Of a DNA stretch of 64,000 bases, positions 1 to 12,701 are shown in pieces. The translations under genes and the position numbers were made by a program. Position 1 is the first letter of the stretch; every line of letters starts with the position of its first letter. Source of the DNA: Wuchereria bancrofti. Its lineage: Eukaryota; Nematoda; Chromadorea; Rhabditida; Onchocercidae. Under the pieces are notes generated by a model. It was not told the DNA's origin. It made no database searches and was given only the letters and a program-made list of their open reading frames with translations. Location: NCBI GenBank assembly GCA_005281725.1, contig SSBO01000010.1, positions 1 to 64,000 on the forward strand, written 5' to 3'.

Positions 1-340
1 AAAAAAAAAAAGACCAGTAATAATCTGTGACATCAATATAATCCCTAATATACTACCAAAATTTCACACATAACCTAAAGTAAATCTAGCAGGAAGGAAA
101 ACCAAAGAATTTAAAAAACTAACTAAAATTTTGGAAAACATTTTCTAATCCAAAAAAAGATATTTTAATTGAACTAAATCCAAAAAAAAAAATATTATTC
201 TAGCTGAGCCGTAATCAGATATAGTAAAATCTATTTAATATTTCATAAACCACGCATAAATCTTCCACGTCCCAAATTAATACTAATTAAACTTAACAAA
301 AAAAAACAACACCACAACAACCCAAAAAACACAATAAAAA

Positions 341-560
341 ATGAAATTATTTATTAAATATTTTAAAACACTATATGTTTCCTTCAAAAAATGGAAACAT
401 TTTGGAATTATCAAAATATCACTGTTGTAAAAATATCGTTGCATAATTAAAACATTCCAAATTTTTTCTCATAGTTTCATTTTTTTAATAAACAACATAA
501 AAGCTTTAAGAAGTAATTTGAGAGCAAAATCATATCGGAAAAAATTTTTTCAAGTAGCAA
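341..560. repeat. partial copy of left-end repeat
   Basis: This stretch closely matches 1510-1727 and about 2988-3195, differing by a handful of substitutions. It includes the short inverted repeat around TGTTTCCTTC and its downstream complement GGAAACA. It is thus a third, diverged partial copy of the repeat further right. No coding potential is visible. The divergence, compared with the identical pair to the right, suggests a real older duplication and not an assembly artefact. The flanks (1-340 and 561-976) show nothing recognisable beyond A+T-rich sequence. Confidence 0.75.
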
Positions 561-1298
561 ATTTTGATTAAGCGGTAAATTAAATATTGCAATTCATTTA
601 AAAAAAATATATATTTTGGACTTAATTGATTACTTTATTTGCATTGCATATGATCTGCTCACATCCGGTCAGGGTCATTTGACAAATTAAACAAAAAAAG
701 ACTTTAAACTTCAGAACAATATTTCAGGGAAAATTGACAAAAATTGTAGCTAATAATAGTTTTGTTTCATTTCGAACACTGAAATTAATTTTAACAAATT
801 TGAATATGGATATTTGTGAAAATCATACAATTTGTAGGGGTTTTTGTAAATTAAACCACTATCAATATGCCTAATTTCACCAAGTTATCGCTTGATTTAG
901 GTTAATAAAATTTATATTTTATCATTTTTTTTACCATTTTATCATTTAAAATTTGAAATTTCAAGTCATTTATAATAACTTTGCATGAAAATACATCTAA
1001 TTACCTCATTTAATGCATGAAGTATTCATTTAGTGTGAAAAGTTCAAAAAAATATAGGTTAAAAGCAAAATTGACACTACAACTAAAAATTTTAATTTTA
1101 AGTGACAGAATGATGAGGAAATGATGAAGTACAAATTTTTTTAATCGGATAAACCGATGAAATTAAGCATACTTTTAGTACAAAAAATGAATTTGCTTAT
1201 TTATTTTAACGCTTATCATATCCTGGAAAAACTAATTAGGTTGTCCTAATTAACTATTATAAAAGTTAAACAAGTTATCTTAATAAGGAAAACAAAAA

Positions 1299-1601
1299 TT
1301 GAAAATTGATTCAGATTTGTTTTGTTCGGAGGTTACTAAACTAATTAGCACGATGTTATCTAATAGGCAATTAATGAGAAATGCAACAGAACCAGAATGT
1401 TCGAACAACGAAGATCAAAGGTCAGTCGTTTTGTTAACATTACTACAAATATTATTGCATAAATTAGCGACGAAATGCTTTAAAACATTTTTTCTTCACA
1501 AAACTTCGAATATGCGATTATTTATTAAATATTTTAAAACACTGTATGTTCCCTTCAAAAAATGGGAACATTTTGGAATTATCAAAATATCACTGTTGTA
1601 A
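1299..1601 (+). other. duplicated 100-codon open frame, uncertain
   Basis: An open frame of 100 codons starts at a TTG and is repeated identically at 2777-3079 inside the duplicated block. The first ATG lies about 18 codons in. The early part (to about residue 41) has mixed residues typical of coding DNA and ends near a GTCAGT that could act as a 5' splice site. The later part is lysine/phenylalanine-rich and looks like chance translation of A+T-rich DNA. I do not recognise the sequence. It may be a remnant exon or mobile-element fragment, or only an accidental open frame; its identity in both copies reflects the duplication, not selection. Confidence 0.2.
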
Positions 1602-2453
1602 AGATATCGTTGCATAATAAAAAACTTTCTAGATTTTTTCTCATAATTTCATTTTTTTAATAAACAACATAAAAGCTTTAAGAAGTAATTTGAGAGCAAA
1701 ATCATATCGGAAAAATTTTTTTCAAGTAGCAAATTTTGAAATACAAATTTCAGCAATTTTAGTTCGAATTTAATTTTATGAAAATACTTCAATATCGGTG
1801 AAGTTGATGAATGAAAAGCAGTCGTTCTCTGCTATACATCTGGAAAGATTGAAGTGTAACATTTTATTAATTACACTTTCAATCTAAGCAACTAACTAAA
1901 CATGGTACTAAATGAATATCGATAGTTAGATATTTTTATTGCTTAAAAAAATATGTAGCAAAACGAATATTTCAACAATCTATGTAACTCATACAAAAAT
2001 AATTGATGAAATTTAACGAAGGCAAGCAAATTGAAATTATAATTAACAAACAGTTGGGAAAAAAACTAAATTATATTTCATTTTGTCATTATTTCAAATC
2101 ATTTATACATTAAAACATCTGCTTGCAGGACCAGTTCTTAGCAGGATTAATGGAAATAAAATAAAAAATGACTCCCGCTACCGCTCTATATTTAAAATCT
2201 ATATTTTCAATTATTATTCTTCTATCATTAACAGTGGAAAGAAGATTTGAATTGTGAAATATTAAAACTTTTTTTTAAATCCTAATATTTTAGACATTAA
2301 TAATTTGAATAATTAAATCTTTTTGTAACTTCAAAAAATTTTTGAAACTTTCGAAAAAATCTAAGCCATTTTTTTTTTGTCAATTTAAATCGGTTCAATT
2401 TATTTTTATAGTTTTATTCTGCTATTAATCAAACAGTAAAAATTCAAAAAAAA

Positions 2454-2454
2454 N
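2454..2454. other. assembly ambiguity (N) at repeat junction
   Basis: A single N lies between the two near-identical blocks. It resembles the Ns at 39022 and 42632, which are also flanked by duplicated sequence. Confidence 0.9.
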
Positions 2455-5211
2455 AACTTTGCATGAAAATACATCTAATTACCTCATTTAATGCATGAAG
2501 TATTCATTTAGTGTGAAAAGTTCAAAAAAATATAGGTTAAAAGCAAAATTGACACTACAACTAAAAATTTTAATTTTAAGTGACAGAATGATGAGGAAAT
2601 GATGAAGTACAAATTTTTTTAATCGGATAAACCGATGAAATTAAGCATACTTTTAGTACAAAAAATGAATTTGCTTATTTATTTTAACGCTTATCATATC
2701 CTGGAAAAACTAATTAGGTTGTCCTAATTAACTATTATAAAAGTTAAACAAGTTATCTTAATAAGGAAAACAAAAATTGAAAATTGATTCAGATTTGTTT
2801 TGTTCGGAGGTTACTAAACTAATTAGCACGATGTTATCTAATAGGCAATTAATGAGAAATGCAACAGAACCAGAATGTTCGAACAACGAAGATCAAAGGT
2901 CAGTCGTTTTGTTAACATTACTACAAATATTATTGCATAAATTAGCGACGAAATGCTTTAAAACATTTTTTCTTCACAAAACTTCGAATATGCGATTATT
3001 TATTAAATATTTTAAAACACTGTATGTTCCCTTCAAAAAATGGGAACATTTTGGAATTATCAAAATATCACTGTTGTAAAGATATCGTTGCATAATTAAA
3101 ACATTCTAAATTTTTTCTCATAATTTCGTTTTTTTAATAAACAACATAAAAGCTTTAAGAAGTAATTTGAGAGCAAAATCATATCGGAAAAAATTTTTTC
3201 AAGTAGCAAATTTTGAACTACAAATTTCAACAATTTTAGTTCGAAATTTAATTTTACGAAAATAGTTCAATATCGGTGAAGTTGATGAATGAAATATATT
3301 TATATATTTAAAATCTATATTTTCAATTATTATTCTTCTATCATTAACAGTGGAAAGAAGATTTGAATTATGAAATATTAAAACTTTTTTTTAAATCCTA
3401 ATATTTTAGACACTAATAATTTGAATAATTAAATCTTTTTGTAACTTCAAAAAATTTTTGAAACTTTCGAAAAAATCTAAGCCATTTTTTTTTTGTCAAT
3501 TTAAATCGGTTCAATTTATTTTTATAGTTTTATTCTGCTATTAATCAAACAGTAAAAATTCAAAAAAAAAAGGAATAATACAAGTATTTATTAATCTCTT
3601 TTGATCTTTTTTTTCAGATAACAGGGAGCAATTTTATGCTTTTCGCAATTTTCCTTTTTTTTTTGTTAAGGAAAAATTTTTTTATTTATCACTCTTTTAT
3701 CATTCAATTTTTTGTCACTTTTTCTTCAGCAACTGTACCTATATTTGAACAAAATAGTTTTATACTTTTTTTTTCATTTTCTAATTTAGCATCGATTTCT
3801 TTGAGTGAATTAATAGCTGCATCAAATATTATTGAAATCCTAAAATCAATTGTTTATAATGGATAATTTAGCAACAACAACGAAAAAATTCAGTAACATA
3901 ATAAAATAATTAAATCATTGCACGTGCAGCTCGTTCTTCATGCAGCGCCTGTTGACGATTGTCACCTAATTCTGGAGCCCAACGATGATCAGCAACAAAT
4001 AATGATTTTATAGCTTTTCCAGTTCCATAAGCTTTTGTAATATAAATCATCGTAATGATAATGATAACACTCAATGGAAGAAATGTTATCACAGTTAAAG
4101 CAATTATATCACTGAAAATAAAAAAATTCAATTAAAGAAGTATTGAAAAATTAAAATCTGAAATTTCTTTTTTGAAAAAAAATATTTTTTTTTTTGTTAA
4201 ACCTAAACAATTATAATATACATAAAACATCGAAGAGCTTCAGAATCACGTTTTTTCATAACTTTTAATTACAAAATGAAATATTAAGTAAGGTTAGAAT
4301 TTTAGTATTAAAAATATATCATTCAAATGGAAAAGTATATTTAAGCTTACTAATCGACCATATATATAAGTGTATAAATGCATGAATAAGAAATACGTGC
4401 AAATGATAATATTTCGAGATGTTGTTTAATCGATAAATTTAATTCGTATTACAGCTCGATATACACTCATAATGATCATTTCAACATTCTTACAGTATCT
4501 TACCACAATACTTATATTTTTTTCATCACAGTTGTAATCATTATCACTTATCATTTTTAATTTGATGTGTATTATTAATTTAAAGATTATCGATAGATAA
4601 GAATTGGGCATATGTTATTCAATATTAGGCCCTTAATCATTCTTTAAGATTAGTCAGGGAAAGATCAATTAATTTTTAAATAAGTATTTAATATATTAAT
4701 ATTCAAACTTTTCATTTTGAAAATACATGTTTTCTGAGTTTCTTTTTCACTTTTTTTTCTGAAGTTAAATAATTTAAAGTGTATATCTTACTTTTGTGCC
4801 AATTGTGCATAGAAAAAGTGAAAAGAATGTAAGTGAAGCTAAAATTGCACCAAATGAAGTTTTAGGAAAAAGTAATGATAGCACAATGAAGTATATGTTT
4901 TCTCCATGTTTCCACAGTATTGCTACTAAATCAAATATTTTGCAAGCAATTAATTTTGATAGCAATTTTATGCTAATTTTATTTGATCATAAATTTTGCT
5001 GAAACATTAAGTTGACAGCAGCACCACTTACAGAAAATACAAAAAAACAACCAAATAAATTAATTATCATTCCATAAATATTTATCAGGAATGTATTACT
5101 ACAATATTTAAGATATTATAAGATAATAGTTGTAGTTAATTGAAAAATTAAAAATTGGAAATATTTCTATAATATTTTCATTTCTTTTATAATGGGGCTA
5201 ATACTGGATTC

Positions 5212-5287
5212 TTATCTATCTGTTATCTTTAATAAGACTGAAATATATATTATCTATCTGTTATCTTTAATAAGACTAAAATATATA
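5212..5287. repeat. 38-bp direct repeat, two copies
   Basis: Two adjacent 38-base units beginning TTATCTATCTGTTATC differ at one position. They lie within the decayed SLC6 region, between the helix 5 and helix 7 exons, where the helix 6 exon would be expected. Confidence 0.85.
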
Positions 5288-6871
5288 ATCAATGTATCAG
5301 TACCAGTATTTTATTTAATGGTGATTGATAGAGAAAAAAATATTGCACCGCATAAAATTATTCAGGAATTCCTTCATTGCTGCTAATATTATACATGTTC
5401 CATCTAATTAGTTATTATAGCCTAAAAATGAGAAAAAATGTCGAACGATTTTATTTTTTTTCTAAATACTGTTACAATGTGAAATGAATAATATTAAATT
5501 TAACAAATTGTTATTAATTAAATAATAATAGTAAGTATTATTTATAACAATAATAATGAGTGTTTATGCAATATTATATCGTTTCCATTATATAATTTAA
5601 TCTTATTATTTTTATTCAAATATTGAAATAGTGGTTGAGCAGAATATTATCATTGAATAGCAATTGAGTAGAATATTTATTAAATCTAACTAATCATTGA
5701 GTAATTTTGTTATGAGAAAAAGGTTTACAAAAAATTTGTTAATCGTTCTGCGCAAAGGAAAAAGGCAAAGATAAGTAAGTCTAAGCCTAAGCCTAATGGA
5801 TTTATTTATCACCTAACTTACGCTCACGGAATAAAAGAGAAAACCTGAAGTGCAGCAGTGACCTAAACTTTTAGGTCCAGAAATTTTTGCGGATCCGGCG
5901 AAAAGCCTTCTGCTATTGAAGCAAGCGTATTTTGAGAAGCTTTAGCAGTTGCATAAATAATACAAATTAGCACGCAAAGTTGCGGAAATATCACAACAAA
6001 TCGAGCTATCTGAAACAAGATCAAGGATTCAAAGGTTGAAATCTTACTTTTAATCGAACCGAAGAAAAGCTAAAATTTTACTTTTAATCGAACCGAAGAA
6101 ATTAGAAATTGAAATTTGGTCACTTCTAATTAAAATTTATTTAATTATCTTATTACCTTAGCATAGAAACGTATTCCAAGAATTGCAATTACAGCAATGA
6201 TTGCTTGCTCGATAGGTGTGCCGAAACGATGAAAAATTCACTTATATTCCCAGCTTTATTAATTTTCTCCACCCTAAATATTAAAAATTAGATTGTAATC
6301 ATTTAATTTTAAGAAAAAAATCAATAATAAAAACGAGAATTCAATTTCATATCTTTCACATTTATTTGAACATTTATTTGAATAGTTTAATTGCTCAATT
6401 CTATAATAAATATTTATCAGTCTGTCCTATCATACCAATAAATATTTGGTGGAAATTCAGAAGCGCTTCAGAAGTTCTGGTTGAAGCTATTACAACTTGT
6501 TCCCATGTATAATTTGAATTCGTTAATATTCGATCATTTTTGAAATTATAACATTTTGAGTAGTACCGATAATTACCAATTGCCTCATTACATTTTACAC
6601 GTGGATCATAACAAGACGCTAAAAAGTTTTGCATAAAAATTGAAGATTGTTCTGATTAAAACGAATAGTCGATGATGAATCTAATTAATATTATTTTGAA
6701 ATGGAATCTACCTTTTTTTTAAAAAATTAAATTCAATATTTATCGATAATTTCTGTTTTGATTTATGAGTTCGATTCAATAGATTATCATATATCAAAAA
6801 TAAAATTAGTAAAGAATATTTCAAATAATAGAATATGTCGAATAATCTAATTAATAATGACATTCCAAATT

Positions 6872-6940
6872 AAATATTCTAATTAATAACATCATATAAA
6901 TATATGTAATAATTCTAATTAATAACATCATATAAATCAG
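6872..6940. repeat. short direct repeat
   Basis: The sequence ATTCTAATTAATAACATCAT occurs twice about 36 bases apart within an intron of the decayed transporter. Confidence 0.7.
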
Positions 6941-8017
6941 ATCAGATAATGATGATATTTTAAAATAGGATTATGTATATAGTCGTACCTGAACGAATAA
7001 CATAGATCAAATTATCCCTTTTCTTTTTCAAATTTAGATAAAATTAAACTGCTATATTTTTTAAAATTTTCACTGTAAAATTAGTTAAATAATACTGTAA
7101 AGTTAACTAAATTTTCTTGTCTTCAATTAAAGCAATACTAAAAATATTAACTTATGATATTCTAAATAATACTGAAAAATACCTACCTTCGAAAGCAGGG
7201 CAGATGTGACAAAAGAGTTGTACTGATGGAAGTATATTGACCAATTGCATTCTCCAAATACATAATTGGCATTGTGATAAAAATAAAATATAACACATAT
7301 GGGATGAAAAATAAAACTGAAATATACACAATGGCATTAAAATTGAAATATTAGATCGAATTATGTAAATTAAAATTAAATTGGAATGTACAAGTATAAA
7401 TTAAAACAAAACTGAAGTGTGCAAATTTTATTAAGGCTGATATAGCCGAATTCAAATAAAATAAAACCGAAATATTGAAATTTAATTGCTTCACATATAA
7501 TATATGAAAATATTTGCATATTTTTCATTTTCATGTCATTAATTAATAATTTTTCAATTAAAATTTATATTAACCGAAAACGAAATTGATTACTCCCACC
7601 ACTTTCTGAGCAAATAACCGGAAAACGTAGCGTATTGTCAACGGTGACAAGAAGTGATAAAGTGACAAATATATATCAATACGATTGATAAAACGAATTG
7701 ATTAAATTGTTGTCGTATTCGTTGCATCTAACAATTACCTTTACTACTTTTCAAATTTTATTTTTTAAAATATTTTATAGCAAAGGAAAAAAGTATGAAA
7801 AATTTCAAATATATTTAATATATTTGTTTGATTTAAGAAATGATTGACTTAATTAACATTAATTACCTAACCTAGGATGTGTACCCAACTCACAACAGTG
7901 TTTAACCTTTTAGCAAAATAGCAACAAATAATTTGAAATGAACAACACAGTTTTTGTTTAAACCATTGTTTTCAATCAAGAATTCATGAAAAGTATAAAT
8001 GGAAAATCGGAATAAAA

Positions 8018-8599
8018 TTACATCATAGTTAAAAATTCGACAAATTGTTCCACTTCTGTTGGTTCATATGTATTTTTGATAATATTTTCAATCGTTCCGT
8101 CCTAAATTTATTGATTTTTAGAGTTTAAATAAACTAACAAAATCTAACCTTATCCATTTTTTGTTAGAATTTTTTTCATGTAATTATTTACCCTATTTAG
8201 ATTTTCTTATTTTTTGTTTTTCGTATCATTTTGAAATGATTTTTTTTGAGGTTTTAGAATAATAGCATCCAGGATGAAATGATATAACTGATTTTATAAC
8301 AAGCTGCTTGCTTCTTGACAAATATTTTTTAAATTGCCTAATTATAGAAAGTATGAAAAGTGAACTCCAGAGATTTAGCAGAAAGAATTCATTAGCCATG
8401 AAAAATATTTTGTCCATTGAATTGTGACTTGAACTAATATCTCAGTTTGATGTTTCACATTAATCGCTGCAGTAGTGACAATAGCGCCACTTGTATTATT
8501 CAATGCTTGTTTAAATGTGATTTTACGATTCACGTGGAAACCTAACCTTTCAATCTTGAAATGTGAAATATTTGCGGTGGTTTTATCAATTCTTAACAT
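8018..8599 (-). CDS. hypothetical protein, two exons, 84 aa
   Basis: Exon 1 (8429-8599) encodes 57 residues from an ATG, including HFKIERLGFHVNRK and FKQALNNTSGAIV. Exon 2 (8018-8101) follows a TTTAG acceptor and adds 27 residues, ending EFLTMM and a TAA. Both are phase 0 at the junction, giving a clean 84-aa product. The donor (GTCACA) is weak, and the ATG is preceded in frame by a stop, so exon 1 may instead be an internal exon. It lies on the same strand as, and just upstream of, the decayed transporter. No membrane segment or signal peptide is visible, and two possible N-glycosylation motifs (NIS, NTS) are present. The residue mix is unlike translated A+T noise, but I do not recognise a family. 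Confidence 0.4.
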
Positions 8600-9897
8600 T
8601 CATTTGTAATGTGCTCAAAAATGACAGTCTTTTTTGATATTTGAAATTAAGTATTTGTGCATTTTATATTTAGAATTAATTATTTTTTGGAATAAAAGAT
8701 AAATTTCAATCATTGAACACAAGTCTTATTTAATATTAGCAGTAATATGTATATGAAAGATGTGATGCTATGTAATTTGTCAAAATATCTCATTTAATCT
8801 ACTCATTGGTTAAATTGAGCAATTTTTCAAAAAATGAATTTATTCAAAAAACTTCAGCGCTTATTTTAAAAGCATTCATTTCCAGAATTGTGATGATTGT
8901 TAGAGAAGAAAAATTTCGAATATTCATTGAAATTTCACTAAAGAACATTTACATCTTTCAAGCCTATTTGCTTATGCTTGCTTATATATGAATTTTCGAT
9001 CAGTGATATTTAATTCTTTCCTGAAATAACTATTGATTGAATCGATATTATCGATATTGTTTCCTACTTCTTTCATATTTCAACTAACATTTTCCTTTGT
9101 TCTTATCTCTTTCATTTTTTAATTTTGAATATTTTTCAAAATGAAGGTATGCTCAACCTTAAATTAATGCTTTTAACTTCTAGCTAAATTGTTAAAGAAA
9201 TGTTAAAATTTTCTTAATGCTAACAATTAGTATAATCATTTTACTTTCATTTATATAAACTTTTATGAAATATTGTAAATTTATTCAAATTTAGCCCATT
9301 TTATTGAAACATTTAAAAGGCTAGAAGAAAGAGTTAAAAAATAAAAAATAAAAAAGATTGATGACTTGAACACTTCGTTTCTTAATATTAGCCAAGTGGT
9401 TGTTGTATTTTAAAAAATTTCTGCTTTATTCATCTCATCAACAGAACATCAAATACATTATGTGTAAAATGTTACTTTTGCGCTTCTGAATAAATGCCTA
9501 CATTTCTTTTTATTTATTCAATGTAAATGTTAAGAATTAAATTAATAATTTTAAAAATGTTGCATTGCTTCAATTTACAATATATCTCTTGACACTGCGT
9601 CCTATATCATGTATTCTAATTTAATGGAAAATTGATATAAAATAGAAGTTAAATGAAAGTTAAATTACTCGAAGTAATTCCTATTGTATTATCATATCAA
9701 ATCAATGAACAATCCAATCTTTTATCATGAAATGGAAGAAATCAATGACAAAAGAATTCATCGAGTGATAAAATATTCTCTGATAATATAATATTTGTTA
9801 AGATATATAACATTTTCATTAAATTCCGGAAGCAATTCTTCCGTCTAAATTATATATCTATTTAAGATTATTTCTAATCTATAAAAATTATGTAATA

Positions 9898-10110
9898 ATA
9901 ATGATAAATTAATGATAATAATAACAATAATAATAAAATAATAACAACAATGATAATAACAATAGTGATAATAATTATTATAATTATAATAACAATGATG
10001 ATAATAATATTAATAATAATAATGATGATAATAAATTAATAATTATAATATTAATAATAACAACGACAATAACAATAATGACAACAATAATAGTAATAAT
10101 AATATCATCA
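9898..10110. repeat. degenerate AAT/GAT simple repeat
   Basis: This is an imperfect trinucleotide-rich tract of AAT, GAT and AAC units. It is low complexity and carries no gene. It lies between the two minus-strand hypothetical exons. Confidence 0.9.
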
Positions 10111-10293
10111 TCGAAAAATCATTCTGAAACAAATAAATGAATTCAGCTAATTAATTCATTAAATTAGTTTACTTTAAAAATAAAAGATGCTATTACTACA
10201 TCAACCATAGAATATTCAAATGAACTTTATAAAGAATTAAATTTTCATAAAATTCTAAAAAATTTTAAACTATATGAAAATTAAATTTTTCAC

Positions 10294-10366
10294 CAGTGAT
10301 AGCTGTTGGTAGTGATTCAAGTATAGCAATTATATGCGTTTTTTCTTCCTCCGATAATGTGGTCAT
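10294..10366 (-). CDS. candidate first exon of an unrecognised gene
   Basis: The exon opens with ATG and reads 24 codons beginning MTTLSEEEKTHIIAIL, then a phase-1 G before a GTGAAA donor. About 25 bases upstream of the ATG is a CTTTTAG acceptor, fitting spliced-leader addition. The composition (acidic and lysine residues, then an amphipathic helix) is typical of a soluble protein N terminus. The next exon was not found. The two-exon frame at 8018-8599 lies downstream on the same strand, but its apparent 5' boundary does not accept phase 1 directly, so an unseen intermediate exon would be needed. Function unknown. Confidence 0.4.
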
Positions 10367-10760
10367 TTAAAATAAAACGGAACCATTTGCCGCTAAAAGC
10401 AATTTTACGAATGAAATTTCAGGATTAAAAAATTGAAAATTATAGCTGAATTACTGTACCACAAAATGCCGCAACGGAATACATACGGAATACATTACGA
10501 TGTAATTTACATTATAATCTAAAATAAAATGCATTATGTCAAATTCCAACAGATATAACACATAGCATCGTGAATTAATGCATTATTTGCTTGTTGATTA
10601 GTATATCGAAAGTGAAACATATCCAAAATTCGTAAACAGAAATAAGTCATTCATAGGTTTTCCTACAATATTTGATAGTCTTCCGGTTCATAAATTATTT
10701 AATTCACACGGAAATGAACTTTTTAGTAATGAAAAGAATGAATGATTGAATTGAATATTT

Positions 10761-12489
10761 CACGTGATTTTATTATTATCGCGTAAATATGATAGACTGA
10801 TGAGTTTGACGTGAAAGCTAATGCTTTATTCAGAAATTTCTATAAATCTACTAGCTTTTTTCATTTGAATTATTATCATAAAAGCACCAGCAAATAATTA
10901 AGCTAATCACAAATTAGTGCAAAGCAGAAGTAAAATTCACTTCAATCTTAGCTAACTTTTTTTGTTTTAATTTTAGTTAATTATTGATTTACTAAGTATT
11001 GCTGTTAAATCATAAAATTTCAATTTTGTAAGTAATCAATGGGCGTCCAATTTGTGCATTTTAACTTAACTATCAGTTGTATTAAATTCTTTTATTGTTC
11101 AGAATTGCTTAAATTCTTGCTCGCGTGTTATCACACGTAATAACTAATAACGTGACGTTCCGTGAGCCGTGCATCATTTCAATATAATTTCAGTTTATAT
11201 GCTATTTTACACAACACATATACCTTTATTTAAAGTTTAAATTATCAAAAGATACATTTGTACTTATCACATACTTTCACGTGTCATTTCACGTGACAAC
11301 TAGTAACAGTGATGTTATTATGTTTCATTGAAGAAAATGCTAAAAGTACAAATCATTATACACGTATATCCAATAGACAGTAATCTTGGGAAGGTAAAAG
11401 TTTAGGAAAATATAGCAAACATGCGTAAGTCAATATTCTGACTTAACGTCGTCTTCAAATATTATCTTAAATCAATGATTTTTTTTTCCTGAAGCCTTTC
11501 CACTAAGACTATTTCGAATTTGATTTGATCATATTTAATTAACAGTTAGCAAATATCTTTAACTTTATCACCAACAAAATATCATTCACTAATCTGTGTT
11601 GCACAAAATTTACGTAGTGAATTTTTCTTTTCGAAAAAAAAGATTTGAACAAGGTAAATTTAAATCTTTTTAATCAGATTTGCTAGTTATCATATTTATC
11701 AGTTGCATTATACTAAAATTGATAATTACATTTTGCTAACTAATTTTTCTATTGTTCATATGTATTACACTTAAATGCTTCATTTTTTCCTTACAAAATA
11801 AAGTGGGCAAAATTTTATGAATCATAAAAAAAGATTATTGATCCATTTGCACTTTAAACAATTCCTTTAATAAAATTTCAAACATTAAAAGCCGTAAAAA
11901 AACAAAACAAAACAAAAGCGCCAATAAAATGAAAGTTTCCAACCAAATAAATTATATTTGCATTTGGTAGAAGCAATTAAATTTGCTATAATCGAATTTT
12001 CTTACAACTGTAATTTGTACATGTTACAAAATCGATAATCAATAAAATTGTTATCGTATTTGAAAAGAGGAATGGAAAAGCTATTCAATGTGTTACCAAT
12101 GAAATAGTTTAATTTAGATAAATATTAGCGTTGGTTAGGATTTCAAATAAAACAAAAAATTTATGTCACTTTGATATTTAATAAGAGCCATTGATTTTTT
12201 TTCTTTATTTCTTCTCAAAAGTGAAGATGTTTATGCAAATTTGTCATCAAATTTTTTGTATTTCGATTAGAACAAAAATGAATGGAATGGAATGTAAAAT
12301 AATGATTTTCTTTTTAATGACCGTTTTTTCTTTTTTTTTTCTTTTAATTTATTTTTTTAATTTAATGTTATCGTTTATATATTTAGTTATAAAATTGTTT
12401 TGCATATATTTTAAATGATTTTATGCGCACTTTTTTTTTTTTTTGAATTGTTGCATGTTTTCTTTCTGTGACCTGTTCACATTCACGTG
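10761..12489. promoter_or_regulatory. cluster of CACGTG E-box palindromes
   Basis: CACGTG occurs at 10761-10766, 11278-11283, 11290-11295 and 12484-12489. Three of the four sit in a TCACGTGA or TTCACGTGAC context, the type of site bound by bHLH-zip factors such as TFEB/HLH-30 or MML-1/MXL. Two sites are only 12 bases apart, centre to centre. In sequence this A+T-rich the hexamer should be rare. A regulatory role is inference; the nearest plus-strand gene is the fucosyltransferase at 15336. Confidence 0.35.
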
Positions 12490-12701
12490 ACACTCATTAT
12501 GCACGTTGTAAATAATTTCTGTGAATTGTTGAATTAAAAATTACGAAATTAGTACAAATTTTAGGAATTAATAATATAATTTTTTTAATTTAGGAAATCA
12601 AACATCATTATGCAAAAGCAAATTTATCAATCTTTCTCATTTTTTTGTAACAATAATGATAAAAAGTAATTAAAAAGATAGTTAAAGATTATAGGCTATT
12701 G

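Larger units (their letters stand above)
977..3570. repeat. tandem duplication around an N
   Basis: Bases 977 to about 1730 reappear essentially unchanged at 2455 to about 3208, an offset of 1478. Bases about 2195-2450 reappear at about 3300-3570, with offset near 1110. The second unit therefore lacks roughly 370 bases that the first has at about 1800-2195. A single N at 2454 sits exactly at the junction. Either this is a genuine tandem duplication with an internal deletion, or two haplotypes or overlapping contigs were joined in series by the assembler. The near-identity of the copies favours a recent event or an artefact. Confidence 0.85.
3910..7666 (-). pseudogene. SLC6 neurotransmitter:sodium symporter-like, decayed
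   Basis: Pieces of a sodium-coupled SLC6 transporter lie in family order on the minus strand. They are: 7596-7666, membrane helix 1 with the NTLRFP version of the family's GNxWRFP; 7187-7316, helix 2 with FIPYVLYF and ENAIGQYTS; 6436-6618, the cysteine-bearing second outer loop with an NYT glycosylation site; 6157-6233, helix 4; 5828-6009, helix 5 and the LDLKV segment; 4792-5098, helices 7-8; 3910-4111, helix 12 and the C-terminal RWAPELGDNR. Several exon junctions agree in phase, such as helix 1 to 2 and helix 4 to 5. However, TAG at 5863-5865 replaces the expected Trp after DLKV, and TGA at 4987-4989 interrupts the helix 7-8 exon. A TGA precedes helix 1, the helix 4 frame also opens with TGA, and helices 3, 6 and 9-11 were not found. 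The family is clear; a pseudogene is the simplest reading. A very divergent gene with wrong exon guesses is the alternative. Confidence 0.65.

Noticed and set aside
2133..2249. Short coding-like frame after GCTTGCAG (GPVLSRINGNK)
   Set aside because: Only the first dozen codons look coding, with no partner exon; it lies mostly in the part missing from the second repeat unit.
3636..3866. 76-codon plus-strand frame, and a coding-like minus-strand frame over about 3715-3845
   Set aside because: The plus frame is T-driven. The minus frame (INSLKEIDAKLENEKK type, after a TTTTAG) could not be joined in phase to the transporter tail, which already ends in a stop at 3910-3912.
10534..10650. 38-codon minus-strand open frame with coding-like residues (HFRYTNQQANNALIHDAM)
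   Set aside because: An in-frame stop lies directly before the ATG, and no splice partner was found; too short to support alone.
12191..12418. 75-codon Phe/Ile/Leu-rich plus-strand frame
   Set aside because: Poly-T driven composition, no splice context, no recognised family.
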